Origin: an uncultured Desulfovibrionaceae bacterium
GTDB taxonomy: Bacteria; Desulfobacterota; Desulfovibrionia; Desulfovibrionales; Desulfovibrionaceae
Assembly (NCBI GenBank): GCA_944325195.1
Contig: CALUZB010000004.1
Location: 62,001-126,000, forward strand
Reading direction: 5' to 3'
DNA: 64,000 nucleotides
The position numbers were made by a program, and so were the translations under genes. Below, in pieces: positions 56,529 to 64,000 of this stretch (position 1 is its first letter; the number at the start of each line of letters is the position of its first letter). The notes under the pieces are model-generated. The model did no database searches. It worked only from the letters and a program-made list of their open reading frames with translations, and was not told where the DNA came from.

Positions 56529-57192
56529 AACAGCATGACGCTTCACCAAACGATTGCGCCCCTGCACAACATCAACTTAAAAGTGCAGTGAAACAAACAG
56601 TCAGCCGTACAGAAGGCCTTAGTCAGGTGTAACACCCGGTATCGGCCTGTGGCAACGTTTGGTCCACCGCGTCTGAAAAGCAGACGCCTGCTTTACTGCA
56701 ACTCAGGGGCAGAGGAACTTAACAGTGTATAGTGTAGAATAAGTGTTGCAAAAAGATAGGAACATGAACGCCGATGGCAGGCACCCATTACAGCCGTAAG
56801 CGCGGTTGAGGTATTGTTTTGGATATAACGTCGAGCGGACTACAGAATGCTTTCGCAGCGTCAGGCTTTTAAGTTCGGTACATCGGTGCTGAAAAGCTAC
56901 GCCGTTGATGAGTGCTTTGTGAAAACAAGAAGACAGCCTGAAGCGAAAGATTATGCCCGATGCAACAGAGCAGCAGCTATGGAATTTGCGTACGGCTTCC
57001 AGACAGCTCAGCGTATTTTCCAGCCTGAGAACGGAACGGCAGACCAGTCCGGGCATATAGGCATACCCTTCGCACCGCGTTTTCAGCTCCCGATATTTGA
57101 TTGCCGGATAAGCAATACCGGCCAAATGTACATTGTACCGGAGTACAGCTTAACCCCCAAACCCAGGCGGCAATTATATGCGTGAAGCAGAG
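56529..57192. other. 660-bp region without a recognised gene
   Basis: Between the pump gene and the convergent CopZ-like gene. A 7-bp hairpin GCGTCTG/CAGACGC (56669-56687) could act as terminator for the pump gene. Two opposing frames of 112-140 codons exist here but have poor composition and no ribosome sites. Nothing else was recognised. Confidence 0.4.
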
Positions 57193-57402
57193 TCACTCCA
57201 CACTGCTCACTTCAAATCCGGCTTCTTCCACCACCAGACACAGGGCTTTGTCTCCCACCAGGTCTTCCAATACAACCGTGGCCTCGCCGGCAGCCAAATC
57301 CACCCGGGCCTCAGCCACGCCCGGCAGAGAAAGCAGGGCCTTTTCCACCGCAGCGGCGCAATTCTTACAGCTCATACCTTCTATCTTCAAAACTTTGTTC
57401 AT
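57193..57402 (-). CDS. Heavy-metal-associated (HMA) domain protein, CopZ-like
   Basis: 69 residues, one HMA domain: KIEGMSCKNCAAAVEKAL with the metal-binding CxxC at 12-15, and a second conserved stretch GVAEARVDLAAGEATVVL. It would shuttle Cu(I) or a similar soft metal to a P-type ATPase or sensor. It is downstream of the MerR-type gene on the same strand (86 bp), so they may form an operon. Confidence 0.9.
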   Translation of the reverse strand: MNKVLKIEGMSCKNCAAAVEKALLSLPGVAEARVDLAAGEATVVLEDLVGDKALCLVVEEAGFEVSSVE

Positions 57403-57488
57403 CTGCCTTCCCCTTTGTTAAAGACTGACTAAGCGCAAAGCCTTAATCCATATAACCCTACATCTCCCATGTTTGCAAGCTGAAACGT

Positions 57489-57971
57489 TTATTCTGCGCC
57501 GGGATTATCCGCCCCGCCCTTCGCCCCTATTGTCTCACTGCCGATAATTTGCGCGCGCTTGCAGGCGGAACAGTACAGATCCTGCTTGCCCAGACTTAAA
57601 ATAATGCCGCAGGGAGAACCCTCTGAGCCGCCGTCGCACTTGTTGCGCAACTGTTGCAAATGCTCTTTCAGGTGTTCCAATGATCTTATCTGCTCATCCA
57701 CATTGGCGATATGGCTTTCAACCATACCGGCAACCCAGGAACAATCCGCCTGAGGGGCGTCGCGAAAGGCAAGCAACTTTTTAATCTCGCCCAGGCTCAT
57801 GCCGTGACGGCGACAATATATGATAAACTCCAGGCGCTCCAGATCCTCTTCCCGATAAACCCGATAATTGGCTCCGCTTCGTTCGGGCTTACTCAATAAA
57901 CCCTCTTTTTCATAATACCGGATAGTGACCACTTTGCACCCGGTTTTTCCGGCAAGTTCGCCAATTCTCAT
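57489..57971 (-). CDS. MerR-family metal-responsive regulator
   Basis: 160 residues from ATG 57971 (GGAG 7 nt upstream; the ATG two codons earlier is too close to the site). N-terminal winged helix MRIGELAGKTGCKVVTIRYYE, then the dimerisation helix. Metal ligands: Cys77 (ADCSWV) plus Cys112 and Cys121. Cys77 is a feature of divalent-metal sensors (ZntR, CadR, PbrR), whereas CueR has Ser there. The C-terminal tail carries two more Cys (LYCSACK), unusual for the family. Its partner gene is a CopZ-like HMA protein. Confidence 0.9.
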   Translation of the reverse strand: MRIGELAGKTGCKVVTIRYYEKEGLLSKPERSGANYRVYREEDLERLEFIIYCRRHGMSLGEIKKLLAFRDAPQADCSWVAGMVESHIANVDEQIRSLEHLKEHLQQLRNKCDGGSEGSPCGIILSLGKQDLYCSACKRAQIIGSETIGAKGGADNPGAE

Positions 57972-58021
57972 AGCCATTCTCCAGTTATCTTTAACACTGT
58001 TCCCAGGGTTCCAACCCACAA

Positions 58022-58053
58022 TTTATAGTAATTACAGGCTGATTCTTTGTCAA
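58022..58053 (-). promoter_or_regulatory. Candidate promoter of merR-copZ
   Basis: On the minus strand TTGACA (58053-58048), then 20 bp, then TATAAA (58027-58022). A 19-20-bp spacer is the hallmark of MerR-controlled promoters. No clear dyad was found in the spacer, so confidence is limited. Confidence 0.45.
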
Positions 58054-58282
58054 AGCAAAACCCCTCATGCAAGTTTCCGGTCGGTTCAATCTGCAGTCAG
58101 TTCTTCGGCCGTCCCGATAATGTCCACCGGGTCAGACTATACAGCCGTCCCCGCCTTCAAAGTGTCAGTTTAAGCATTCGGTTTCACTGGATTAAAAGTT
58201 CTGGGTATAAAGTAAATTTCAAAGAGGAAGGCTTTTATACTCCCGTCCAATATGGTATCTTGTTCAACAAACCGGAGGTATA

Positions 58283-59119
58283 ATGTTTCAAGATATCGAA
58301 CCGCACAGAATATCCTGTGAGTTTAAACCGATGCAACCCACTGACGCTGGTTATGTGGTTGTATATAACCATGACTCCGTGTTGTTAAAACAGGAAGTCA
58401 ACGGATTTACTCTGCCGACCTGCGCTGATTTAAAACGAATTCAACCCGGTATGCTAAACGATTTGCAATACCTGCTGTCTGTTGATGATAACGCTTTCTT
58501 CCTTTCTTTACAAAAACCTTCCCTTCAGCCGGGGTTTGTATTCAAATCTCCCCAAATCTTCCGGAAACTAAGCCCCACCTGGCTGGCCTTCGCAGGAGCA
58601 ACCGCTGCCCACTTAGGCCGGTGGTATGAGCAGCGCCGGTTCTGCGGCCGGTGCGGGGCAACCCTCAGCCACAAACCCGATGAACGCGCCCTGGTTTGCA
58701 GGGAATGCGGGCTGACGGAATACCCCAAAATCTCACCTGTGGTTATCGTCGGAATAATTAATAACGACAAACTGCTGCTCACCAAGGCCGCCGCCGGCGT
58801 TTACAGACGCTACGCCCTTGTGGCCGGTTATGTGGAGATTGGAGAAACGCTTGAGGCTGCTGTCCGCCGTGAAGTCATGGAAGAAACAGGCTTGCGCATA
58901 AAAAACATCCGCTACTATAAAAGCCAGCCCTGGCCCTTTTCCAGCTCCGTATTAGCCGGGTTCTTTGCAGACCTGGACGGCCCGGACACAGTTACTCTGG
59001 ATACCAGAGAGCTTGCGGAGGCGGTCTGGCTGAAACCCACAGAGATTCCGGAAGGCGAACCCAATTTCAGTCTGACCGGGGAGATGATTGAGGCTTTCCG
59101 GCGCGGCCTGATCACTTGA
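58283..59119 (+). CDS. nudC: NADH pyrophosphatase NudC
   Basis: 278 residues of the Nudix family, cleaving NADH and NAD-capped RNA. Zinc ribbon CGRC (about 119-122) and CREC. The Nudix box GYVEIGETLEAAVRREVMEE is followed by the NudC-specific motif SQPWPFSSS. ATG start with GGAGG directly upstream. It stands alone on the plus strand in the metal block. Confidence 0.94.
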   Translation: MFQDIEPHRISCEFKPMQPTDAGYVVVYNHDSVLLKQEVNGFTLPTCADLKRIQPGMLNDLQYLLSVDDNAFFLSLQKPSLQPGFVFKSPQIFRKLSPTWLAFAGATAAHLGRWYEQRRFCGRCGATLSHKPDERALVCRECGLTEYPKISPVVIVGIINNDKLLLTKAAAGVYRRYALVAGYVEIGETLEAAVRREVMEETGLRIKNIRYYKSQPWPFSSSVLAGFFADLDGPDTVTLDTRELAEAVWLKPTEIPEGEPNFSLTGEMIEAFRRGLIT

Positions 59120-59265
59120 AGTATTTTCAACTGCAGGATTCTCCAGCCCTTCGCTACAAGACTGTAGGCTCCAAAGGCAGACAACTACGTTAAAGGCATG
59201 CTTACAATGCGGACCGAAAGCCGGTTTAGCAATACCCCCCCTAACCCAATCAGAGGAAGGAAATC

Positions 59266-59712
59266 ATGAAAATCGCTTTGCTTATATTCTCTTTAATTTT
59301 ATGCACAGCCTGTTCCGCACAGCCTAAGCCGGAGCCAATCCATATGCCTGCCCCGAATTCAGTTAAAGCAGCTCTGCTGAACCGGCAATTCCAATTAACC
59401 GCGGTAAATGGGAAGCCTTTTACAGTATCTCCGGAGCAGCCGGAGCCCGGTTTGAGTTTCAGCCGGGAGATGATCGTTTCCGGGCGCATCTGCAACAGCT
59501 TCAGCGGCGCAGGCCAGTTCCGGAACAGTTTACTGATTGTTCCTGAAATGGCGGCAACCCTAATGCTCTGCCACGAACCGGAGTTGAACGAACTCGAAAC
59601 CGCATTTTTCAACCTGTTGCACACCGGCGCAGCAGTAAGCCTGGATGAACAAACCGGGGTGCTGATTTTAAGTTCCAATAAACTTACACTTGAATATAAA
59701 CCAATAAATTAA
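59266..59712 (+). CDS. META-domain (HslJ-like) lipoprotein
   Basis: 148 residues. Lipobox ILCTAC (Cys16) after a short signal. The META/HslJ fold is supported by NRQFQLTAVNGKPF, SGRICNSFSGAGQFRN and ATLMLCHEPELNELE with its conserved CN and MxC motifs. The family is heat-shock related, with unclear function. AGAGGAAGG precedes the ATG. Confidence 0.88.
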   Translation: MKIALLIFSLILCTACSAQPKPEPIHMPAPNSVKAALLNRQFQLTAVNGKPFTVSPEQPEPGLSFSREMIVSGRICNSFSGAGQFRNSLLIVPEMAATLMLCHEPELNELETAFFNLLHTGAAVSLDEQTGVLILSSNKLTLEYKPIN

Positions 59713-59874
59713 TATTATAGTCTAGCTTATAAGATAATGGAAACCGGCGCGGCTGCAACTCTTACCCCCATGCGCCCGCCGGTATCTCCGCGGTTGTGCA
59801 TGGCATCACTCCATCCCGCCCCTGGAGCGACTTCAGGCGGCATCAACCAATAATCAGGGGAAAGGCAGGCGTTA

Positions 59875-60711
59875 ATGATAAACCGGTCAGGCAACATTCT
59901 GATAACTGTTGACCAGAATTATTTGCCGCATGTGCGGATCATGTTGAGTTCCCTCTTCATCAACAACCCTGGAAACAGTTATGATTTCTACCTGTTGCAT
60001 GCCGATATTCCCAACCCGGCCTTGCAGCCGCTGCAGAGGTATTGCGAGCGGCAAGGCAGTCGTCTTTTCCCCACAAAAGTGCAGGACCATGTGTTTGCAG
60101 AGGCCCCGGTAGGAAGCTATTACAGCAAGGCCATGTATTACCGCTTGCTGGCCTACGAGCTGTTGCCGGAGCATCTGGACAGAATCCTCTACCTTGATCC
60201 GGATATTTTAGTGATCAACCCGATCAGCGAACTGTTTAATCTGGATTTGGGAGACAAACTGTTTGCCGCGGCTGAACACACCTGGGTCCCAAGCCTGTCG
60301 AAATATCTGAACATGTTGCGCCTGGGCAACTATGAGTCAGAGGGCTACTTCAATTCCGGAGTCATGTTGCTGAACCTGGCCCGGCAGCGCGAAGAAATGG
60401 ATAAAGCAGAGATTTTCAACTACGTGCAGCAGCACTGCAAGGAATTAATCCTCCCCGACCAGGACGTGCTTAACGCCCTTTACGGCCACCGGATCATGCC
60501 TTTTGACGACAGTCTGTACAATTACGATGCCCGCCTCTACAAGATTTACTATCTGACCAGCCGGGGAGAAAAAGACCTGAGCTGGGTTATGGAAAACACC
60601 GCGATAATTCACTTCTGCGGGAAAACCAAGCCTTGGCTCAAAAACACTAAAGGTGAGTTTGTGGCCCTGTACAAGCACTATATGCAGTTAAGCAAACAGA
60701 TATTTGAATGA
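59875..60711 (+). CDS. Family 8 glycosyltransferase
   Basis: 278 residues. GT8 signatures: a start of the DQNYLPHVRIMLSSLF type, KAMYYRLLAYELLP, the metal site ILYLDPDILVINPISEL (DxD), YFNSGVMLLNLAR, DQDVLNALY and IIHFCGKTKPW near the end. These retaining enzymes add a UDP-hexose, often galactose or glucose, to LPS core or other glycans. The end lies 8 bp from the convergent copA gene. Confidence 0.92.
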   Translation: MINRSGNILITVDQNYLPHVRIMLSSLFINNPGNSYDFYLLHADIPNPALQPLQRYCERQGSRLFPTKVQDHVFAEAPVGSYYSKAMYYRLLAYELLPEHLDRILYLDPDILVINPISELFNLDLGDKLFAAAEHTWVPSLSKYLNMLRLGNYESEGYFNSGVMLLNLARQREEMDKAEIFNYVQQHCKELILPDQDVLNALYGHRIMPFDDSLYNYDARLYKIYYLTSRGEKDLSWVMENTAIIHFCGKTKPWLKNTKGEFVALYKHYMQLSKQIFE

Positions 60712-60719
60712 GGAGATCG

Positions 60720-63275
60720 CTATCTGATATCCGTAACTGTAAAACCGGCTTCGGCAACCGCTCGTTTCAACTCGCCTTCATCTGCTGATTTTTCCATTAT
60801 CACCTCCGCTGTTCCCGTTTCCAGCGAAACCACGACTGCAAGCACCCCCGGGACAGCCCGTAAAGCCTTTTCCACCCTGCGCACACAATGGCCACAGTTC
60901 ATTCCCTCAACTTTCAAGAGCTTACGCATTTGCGGCACAGATGTTGACGGCTGCACGTCTGCTCCAGGTTTTGCTTCCGGCGCCTGCTCCTGACCATTCC
61001 ACCTCAATTGAGGCCGGAAAGATCTGAGCCGGAGCGCATTGAGCACTACGCAGACAGAGCTGAGACTCATGGCCGCCGCTGCAATCATCGGGTTCAGAAC
61101 AATGCCCATGCCGTAAAACACACCTGCTGCAACCGGAATACTGATGCTGTTATAGAAAAAGGCCCAGAATAGATTCTGCCGGATATTGCGCATCACCGCC
61201 CGGCTTAACTGAACAGCCCCGACTACATCCAGCAAGTTACCGTGCATCAACACGATATCCGCCGATTCAACAGCTATGTCCGTTCCCGCGCCAATGGCTA
61301 TGCCCACGTCCGCCCGGGCCAGAGCGGGCGCGTCGTTCACTCCGTCGCCCACCATGGCCACCCGCCGTCCCTGTTCCTGCAGGCTACGCACTTCCTGTTC
61401 CTTATCTTGCGGCAAAACCTCGGCCAGCACCCGTTCAATGCCCACCCGGCTTTGAACGGCAGCGGCGCTTCGGGCATTATCTCCTGTCATCATCACCACA
61501 TTTATACCCATGGCCGCCAACTCCGCCACAGCCTGCCGACTGCCCGGCTTGATGGCGTCCGCTATGGCGATCATGCCCAGCAATCTGCCCGCACAGGCAA
61601 AATACAAGGCGGTTTTCGCCTCTGCAGCCACTTTATCGGCCAGCAACTGCATATCAGCACTCAGGGGGATAGCATGGGCGCGCAATAAAGCGGCGTTCCC
61701 GGCCAGACAGATTTTCCCGTTCAGTGTGCCGCTGATGCCCTGGCCCGCCTTCTGCGAAAAATCGGTAACCGGCGCAAGCTCAATCCCGCGATTTTCAGCC
61801 GCCGCCACTATCGCTGCACCTAAAGGGTGTTCGGACTGCTTTTCCAGACTTGCCGCCATGCCCAACAGCTCCTCCTCACTTACCGGGCCGTTGGGGAAAA
61901 TATCCGTTACCTGCGGCCGCCCTTCGGTAACTGTGCCGGTTTTATCAAGCACAACCGTATCTACGGAGTGAGCCAGCTCCATACTCCGGGCTGATTTGAA
62001 CAGGATACCGTTGCGCGCCCCTCTGCCGGCGCCAACCATTATTGAAGTGGGAGTAGCCAACCCCAAAGCACAGGGGCAGGAAATTACCAACACCGAAATT
62101 CCGGCCGACAAGGCGAACTCCACCCCATACCCCAGCAGGAGCCAGACCAGCGTGGCAATACCGGCAATGCCGATAACCACGGGCACAAACACGCCGCTGA
62201 TCCTGTCCGCAAGCCGGGCAATGGGAGCTTTGGAAGAAGTAGCTTCGTCCACCAGTTTGACGATTTGGGCCAGAGTCGTATCACCGCCCACCCGGGTGGC
62301 CCGCATCAGCAGATGGCCCGACTGCACAATAGCAGCACTGGTAAGCGGATCTCCCACCTGTTTATCCACCGGCAGACTTTCTCCGGTGACGACTGATTCA
62401 TCAACAGCCGCATTCCCCTGCACAAGCACCCCGTCCACAGGAATACGTTCTCCTGTCTTCACAACCACAATGTCGCCCACCACAAGTTGTTCGGCTGGAA
62501 TCAAGGCTTCCACCCCAGCCCGCAACACCAGCGCTGTTTCAGGAAGAAGCGCGGCAAGGCCGGCAATGGCCTCGGAGGTCTTGCCCTTGGCTCCGGCTTC
62601 AAAGAACTTCCCCAGGGTGATCAGGGTTAAAATCATGGCGGCGGACTCGAAATACAGATTCATGGCAAAGCGCTCCACAGTCTGCCAATCGTCATGCCCA
62701 AGCCCGAAGCCGATTTTATACACAGCGTAAATGCCGAACACCGTGGCCGCTCCCGATCCTACTGCAATCAGCGAATCCATGTTGGGTGCGCGTAAATACA
62801 AAGCCCGAAAACCTGACTGATAATACCTGAAATTGATAAAGATGACCGGAACAAGCAGCAGGAACTGCGTATAGGCATAGGCCAAGGCGTTCTCCGGACC
62901 AAGCAGGCACTCCGGAAGCGGCAAACCGACCATATGCCCCATTGCCAGATAAAACAAAGGCGCGGTAAAGATAACGGAAACAATGAGGCGTACTTTCAAG
63001 GAGCGTGCCGCCTGGAACGCATCTGTCGTCAGGCCCTCCCGCTTTGTCGCCGACTTCGCCGCCCCATACACGCTTGCGCCGTAGCCGGCGCTCTCCACCG
63101 CGGCAATTATCCGGTCCGGCGCACAAAGTGTGTTGTTAAAGCCAACAACCATACTGTTCTTCAGCAGGTTAACGCTTACCCGCTCCACCCCGGCCACCCC
63201 GGCCACCGCTTTTTCCACCCGGGCGGCACAGGCCGCACAGGTCATGCCGCTGATATTAAACGTTTCTTTGCGCAT
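60720..63275 (-). CDS. copA: Copper-translocating P-type ATPase, HMA domain at each end
   Basis: 851 residues from ATG 63275, preferred over an ATG two codons earlier because GGTGGA lies 6 nt upstream. It is a P1B-type ATPase with N-terminal HMA SGMTCAACAARVEK, actuator TGES (about 297-300), the metal site SCPCALGLATP in TM6, the phosphorylation motif DKTGTVTEG and the ATP-binding P-domain MVGDGVNDAPALA. FYNSISIP (YN in TM7) and MSLSS (TM8) mark the Cu(I)-exporting subgroup. A second HMA domain (VEGMNCGHCVRRVEKAL) is at the C-terminus, less usual. It probably exports copper to the periplasm. Confidence 0.95.
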   Translation of the reverse strand: MRKETFNISGMTCAACAARVEKAVAGVAGVERVSVNLLKNSMVVGFNNTLCAPDRIIAAVESAGYGASVYGAAKSATKREGLTTDAFQAARSLKVRLIVSVIFTAPLFYLAMGHMVGLPLPECLLGPENALAYAYTQFLLLVPVIFINFRYYQSGFRALYLRAPNMDSLIAVGSGAATVFGIYAVYKIGFGLGHDDWQTVERFAMNLYFESAAMILTLITLGKFFEAGAKGKTSEAIAGLAALLPETALVLRAGVEALIPAEQLVVGDIVVVKTGERIPVDGVLVQGNAAVDESVVTGESLPVDKQVGDPLTSAAIVQSGHLLMRATRVGGDTTLAQIVKLVDEATSSKAPIARLADRISGVFVPVVIGIAGIATLVWLLLGYGVEFALSAGISVLVISCPCALGLATPTSIMVGAGRGARNGILFKSARSMELAHSVDTVVLDKTGTVTEGRPQVTDIFPNGPVSEEELLGMAASLEKQSEHPLGAAIVAAAENRGIELAPVTDFSQKAGQGISGTLNGKICLAGNAALLRAHAIPLSADMQLLADKVAAEAKTALYFACAGRLLGMIAIADAIKPGSRQAVAELAAMGINVVMMTGDNARSAAAVQSRVGIERVLAEVLPQDKEQEVRSLQEQGRRVAMVGDGVNDAPALARADVGIAIGAGTDIAVESADIVLMHGNLLDVVGAVQLSRAVMRNIRQNLFWAFFYNSISIPVAAGVFYGMGIVLNPMIAAAAMSLSSVCVVLNALRLRSFRPQLRWNGQEQAPEAKPGADVQPSTSVPQMRKLLKVEGMNCGHCVRRVEKALRAVPGVLAVVVSLETGTAEVIMEKSADEGELKRAVAEAGFTVTDIR

Positions 63276-63519
63276 AAGCATTCCACCAGATTTGAAGCTT
63301 TACAGCATCCTGTCCCCGAAATCACTTTAACGGCCGGAATAATCCCGCCCCAGGTTAATCCTGTACAGAGCAGGTCTGCATGGACTTTGTTAAGCAATCC
63401 CTGAGTACTTTACCATATCCGCGTCATTATAAAACAAGCTATGAATAAAATTCAACGACTAATATCCCCAGCAGATTGACTTCCATTAATTGTATTCATA
63501 TATTTCTGATTATCAAGAA

Positions 63520-63542
63520 TGTACTTTCCCGGTACATAGTAC
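63520..63542. promoter_or_regulatory. Candidate HxlR operator
   Basis: TGTAC (63520-63524) and GTACA (63532-63536) form an inverted repeat, and a further GTACT/AGTAC pair spans 63521-63542. It lies 17 bp before the ATG of the HxlR-type gene; such GTAC-containing dyads are typical of this family's autoregulatory sites. Confidence 0.5.
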
Positions 63543-63559
63543 CTGTAAGGATACTGTAA

Positions 63560-63946
63560 ATGGAAACATCAGAAAAAAGCGAAATCCCTACCCCAGCCGG
63601 AACTAACTGTCCGGTGGGAACAACCCTTCATTTGATTGGCGGGAAGTATAAATCGCTGATTTTGTGGAAGCTTACAAACAACACTTTGCGTTTTTCGCAT
63701 TTGCGCAAAGCTGTACCCGGCGCTACGCCGAAAATGCTTACTCAGCAATTGCGCGAGTTGGAAAGAGACGGGCTGATTCATCGGAAGGTTTATCCGGTGG
63801 TTCCGCCCAAAGTGGAATACTCCCTCACTGCGCTGGGCCGGAGCATTCAGCCGGTGCTGGAGGCCATGTATGAATGGGGTTCCAGCTATCTGAACGGTCG
63901 GGGGCTCAAGGTAAATTGCTCAATGGAACCGCTCAGGCCTTCCTGA
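63560..63946 (+). CDS. HxlR-family transcriptional regulator
   Basis: 128 residues. One winged-helix domain: HLIGGKYKSLILWKLTNN, FSHLRKAVPGATPKMLTQQL, RELERDGLIHRKVYPVVPPK, then EYSLTALGRSIQPVLEAM. Cys17 (NCPVGTT) matches the N-terminal redox-sensing Cys of YodB/HypR-type members. AAGGAT precedes the ATG, and a dyad lies upstream. The regulated gene may be beyond the window end. It is divergent from copA (284 bp between starts), so control of copA is not excluded. Confidence 0.9.
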   Translation: METSEKSEIPTPAGTNCPVGTTLHLIGGKYKSLILWKLTNNTLRFSHLRKAVPGATPKMLTQQLRELERDGLIHRKVYPVVPPKVEYSLTALGRSIQPVLEAMYEWGSSYLNGRGLKVNCSMEPLRPS

Positions 63947-64000
63947 AGTTCAACTGCACTGCGACTCTCACTTATGCCGAAAAATGTGCCAGCATTGTCG

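Noticed and set aside
56703-57125. 140-codon minus-strand frame in the gap after the RND pump
   Set aside because: Very rich in Cys, Ser and Arg with no ribosome site and no match to any known pattern. The opposing 112-codon frame (56847-57185) was rejected for the same reason.

Overview
The window is a dense chromosomal segment of about 53-55% GC (estimated by eye). It looks like an anaerobic Gram-negative bacterium, and Desulfovibrionaceae or a close relative is my best guess. The evidence is the coaX-eno-folD block, a ricT-metG pair, an XRE/cupin regulator next to an AMP-forming acyl-CoA synthetase, a phenylacetate-CoA-ligase-like enzyme paired with an ACT-domain protein, and a trpE-trpGD-trpC-trpF-trpB-trpA operon. 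Outer-membrane-style lipoproteins and an RND efflux pump support a diderm envelope. The taxonomic placement is inference from gene order, not from a search.

Layout. 1-5.9 kb (minus): an EF-G-like GTPase, uvrA and a DUF554 membrane protein. 6.3-13.4 kb (plus): an exported hypothetical protein, tRNA-Leu(CAA) with its own terminator, a LOG-family protein, tadA, a small membrane protein, ricT and metG. 13.8-17 kb (minus): a family 2 glycosyltransferase and the ACT/PaaK pair. 17.2-21.5 kb: an araC-flavodoxin-aldo/keto reductase cluster whose reductase is frameshifted at an A7 run, plus a divergent exported alpha/beta hydrolase. 21.9-25.5 kb (minus): folD, eno, coaX and a 34-residue membrane miniprotein gene with its own terminator. 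25.8-28.1 kb (plus): the XRE/cupin regulator and acyl-CoA synthetase.

28.2-35.3 kb is the tryptophan operon. Its leader is the clearest regulatory find: a consensus-like promoter with a 17-bp palindrome between -35 and -10, followed by two leader peptides in tandem (Trp-Trp, then Trp-Arg-Trp). Each peptide is followed by a strong intrinsic terminator. Tryptophan supply seems to be read at three successive points before trpE.

35.5-44.8 kb (plus, one exception): an MBL-fold hydrolase, cheV, a small exported protein (minus), a three-gene set (LtaS-like sulfatase/phosphotransferase, two-part glycosyltransferase, rnhA), a TPM-like membrane protein and an orphan gene resembling phage tail-assembly chaperones. 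44.9-49.8 kb: a sodium:solute symporter and an AGAT-type amidinotransferase (minus), facing a TolB/TPR protein gene (plus) that could sense or regulate them. 49.9-56.5 kb: a lipoprotein, a BON-domain protein and an RND adaptor/pump pair. 57.2-63.9 kb: a metal-handling block (CopZ-like chaperone, MerR-type sensor with divalent-metal cysteines, CopA-like P-type ATPase with metal-binding domains at both ends) interleaved with nudC, a META-domain lipoprotein and a family 8 glycosyltransferase, ending in an HxlR-type regulator.

No CRISPR array, insertion sequence, integrase or rRNA was seen. Most of the window is ordinary housekeeping. The points most worth a second look are the tandem trp attenuator, the amidinotransferase/symporter/TPR locus, the slippery-site frameshift, the miniprotein at 25.4 kb and the pentanucleotide repeat downstream of folD.
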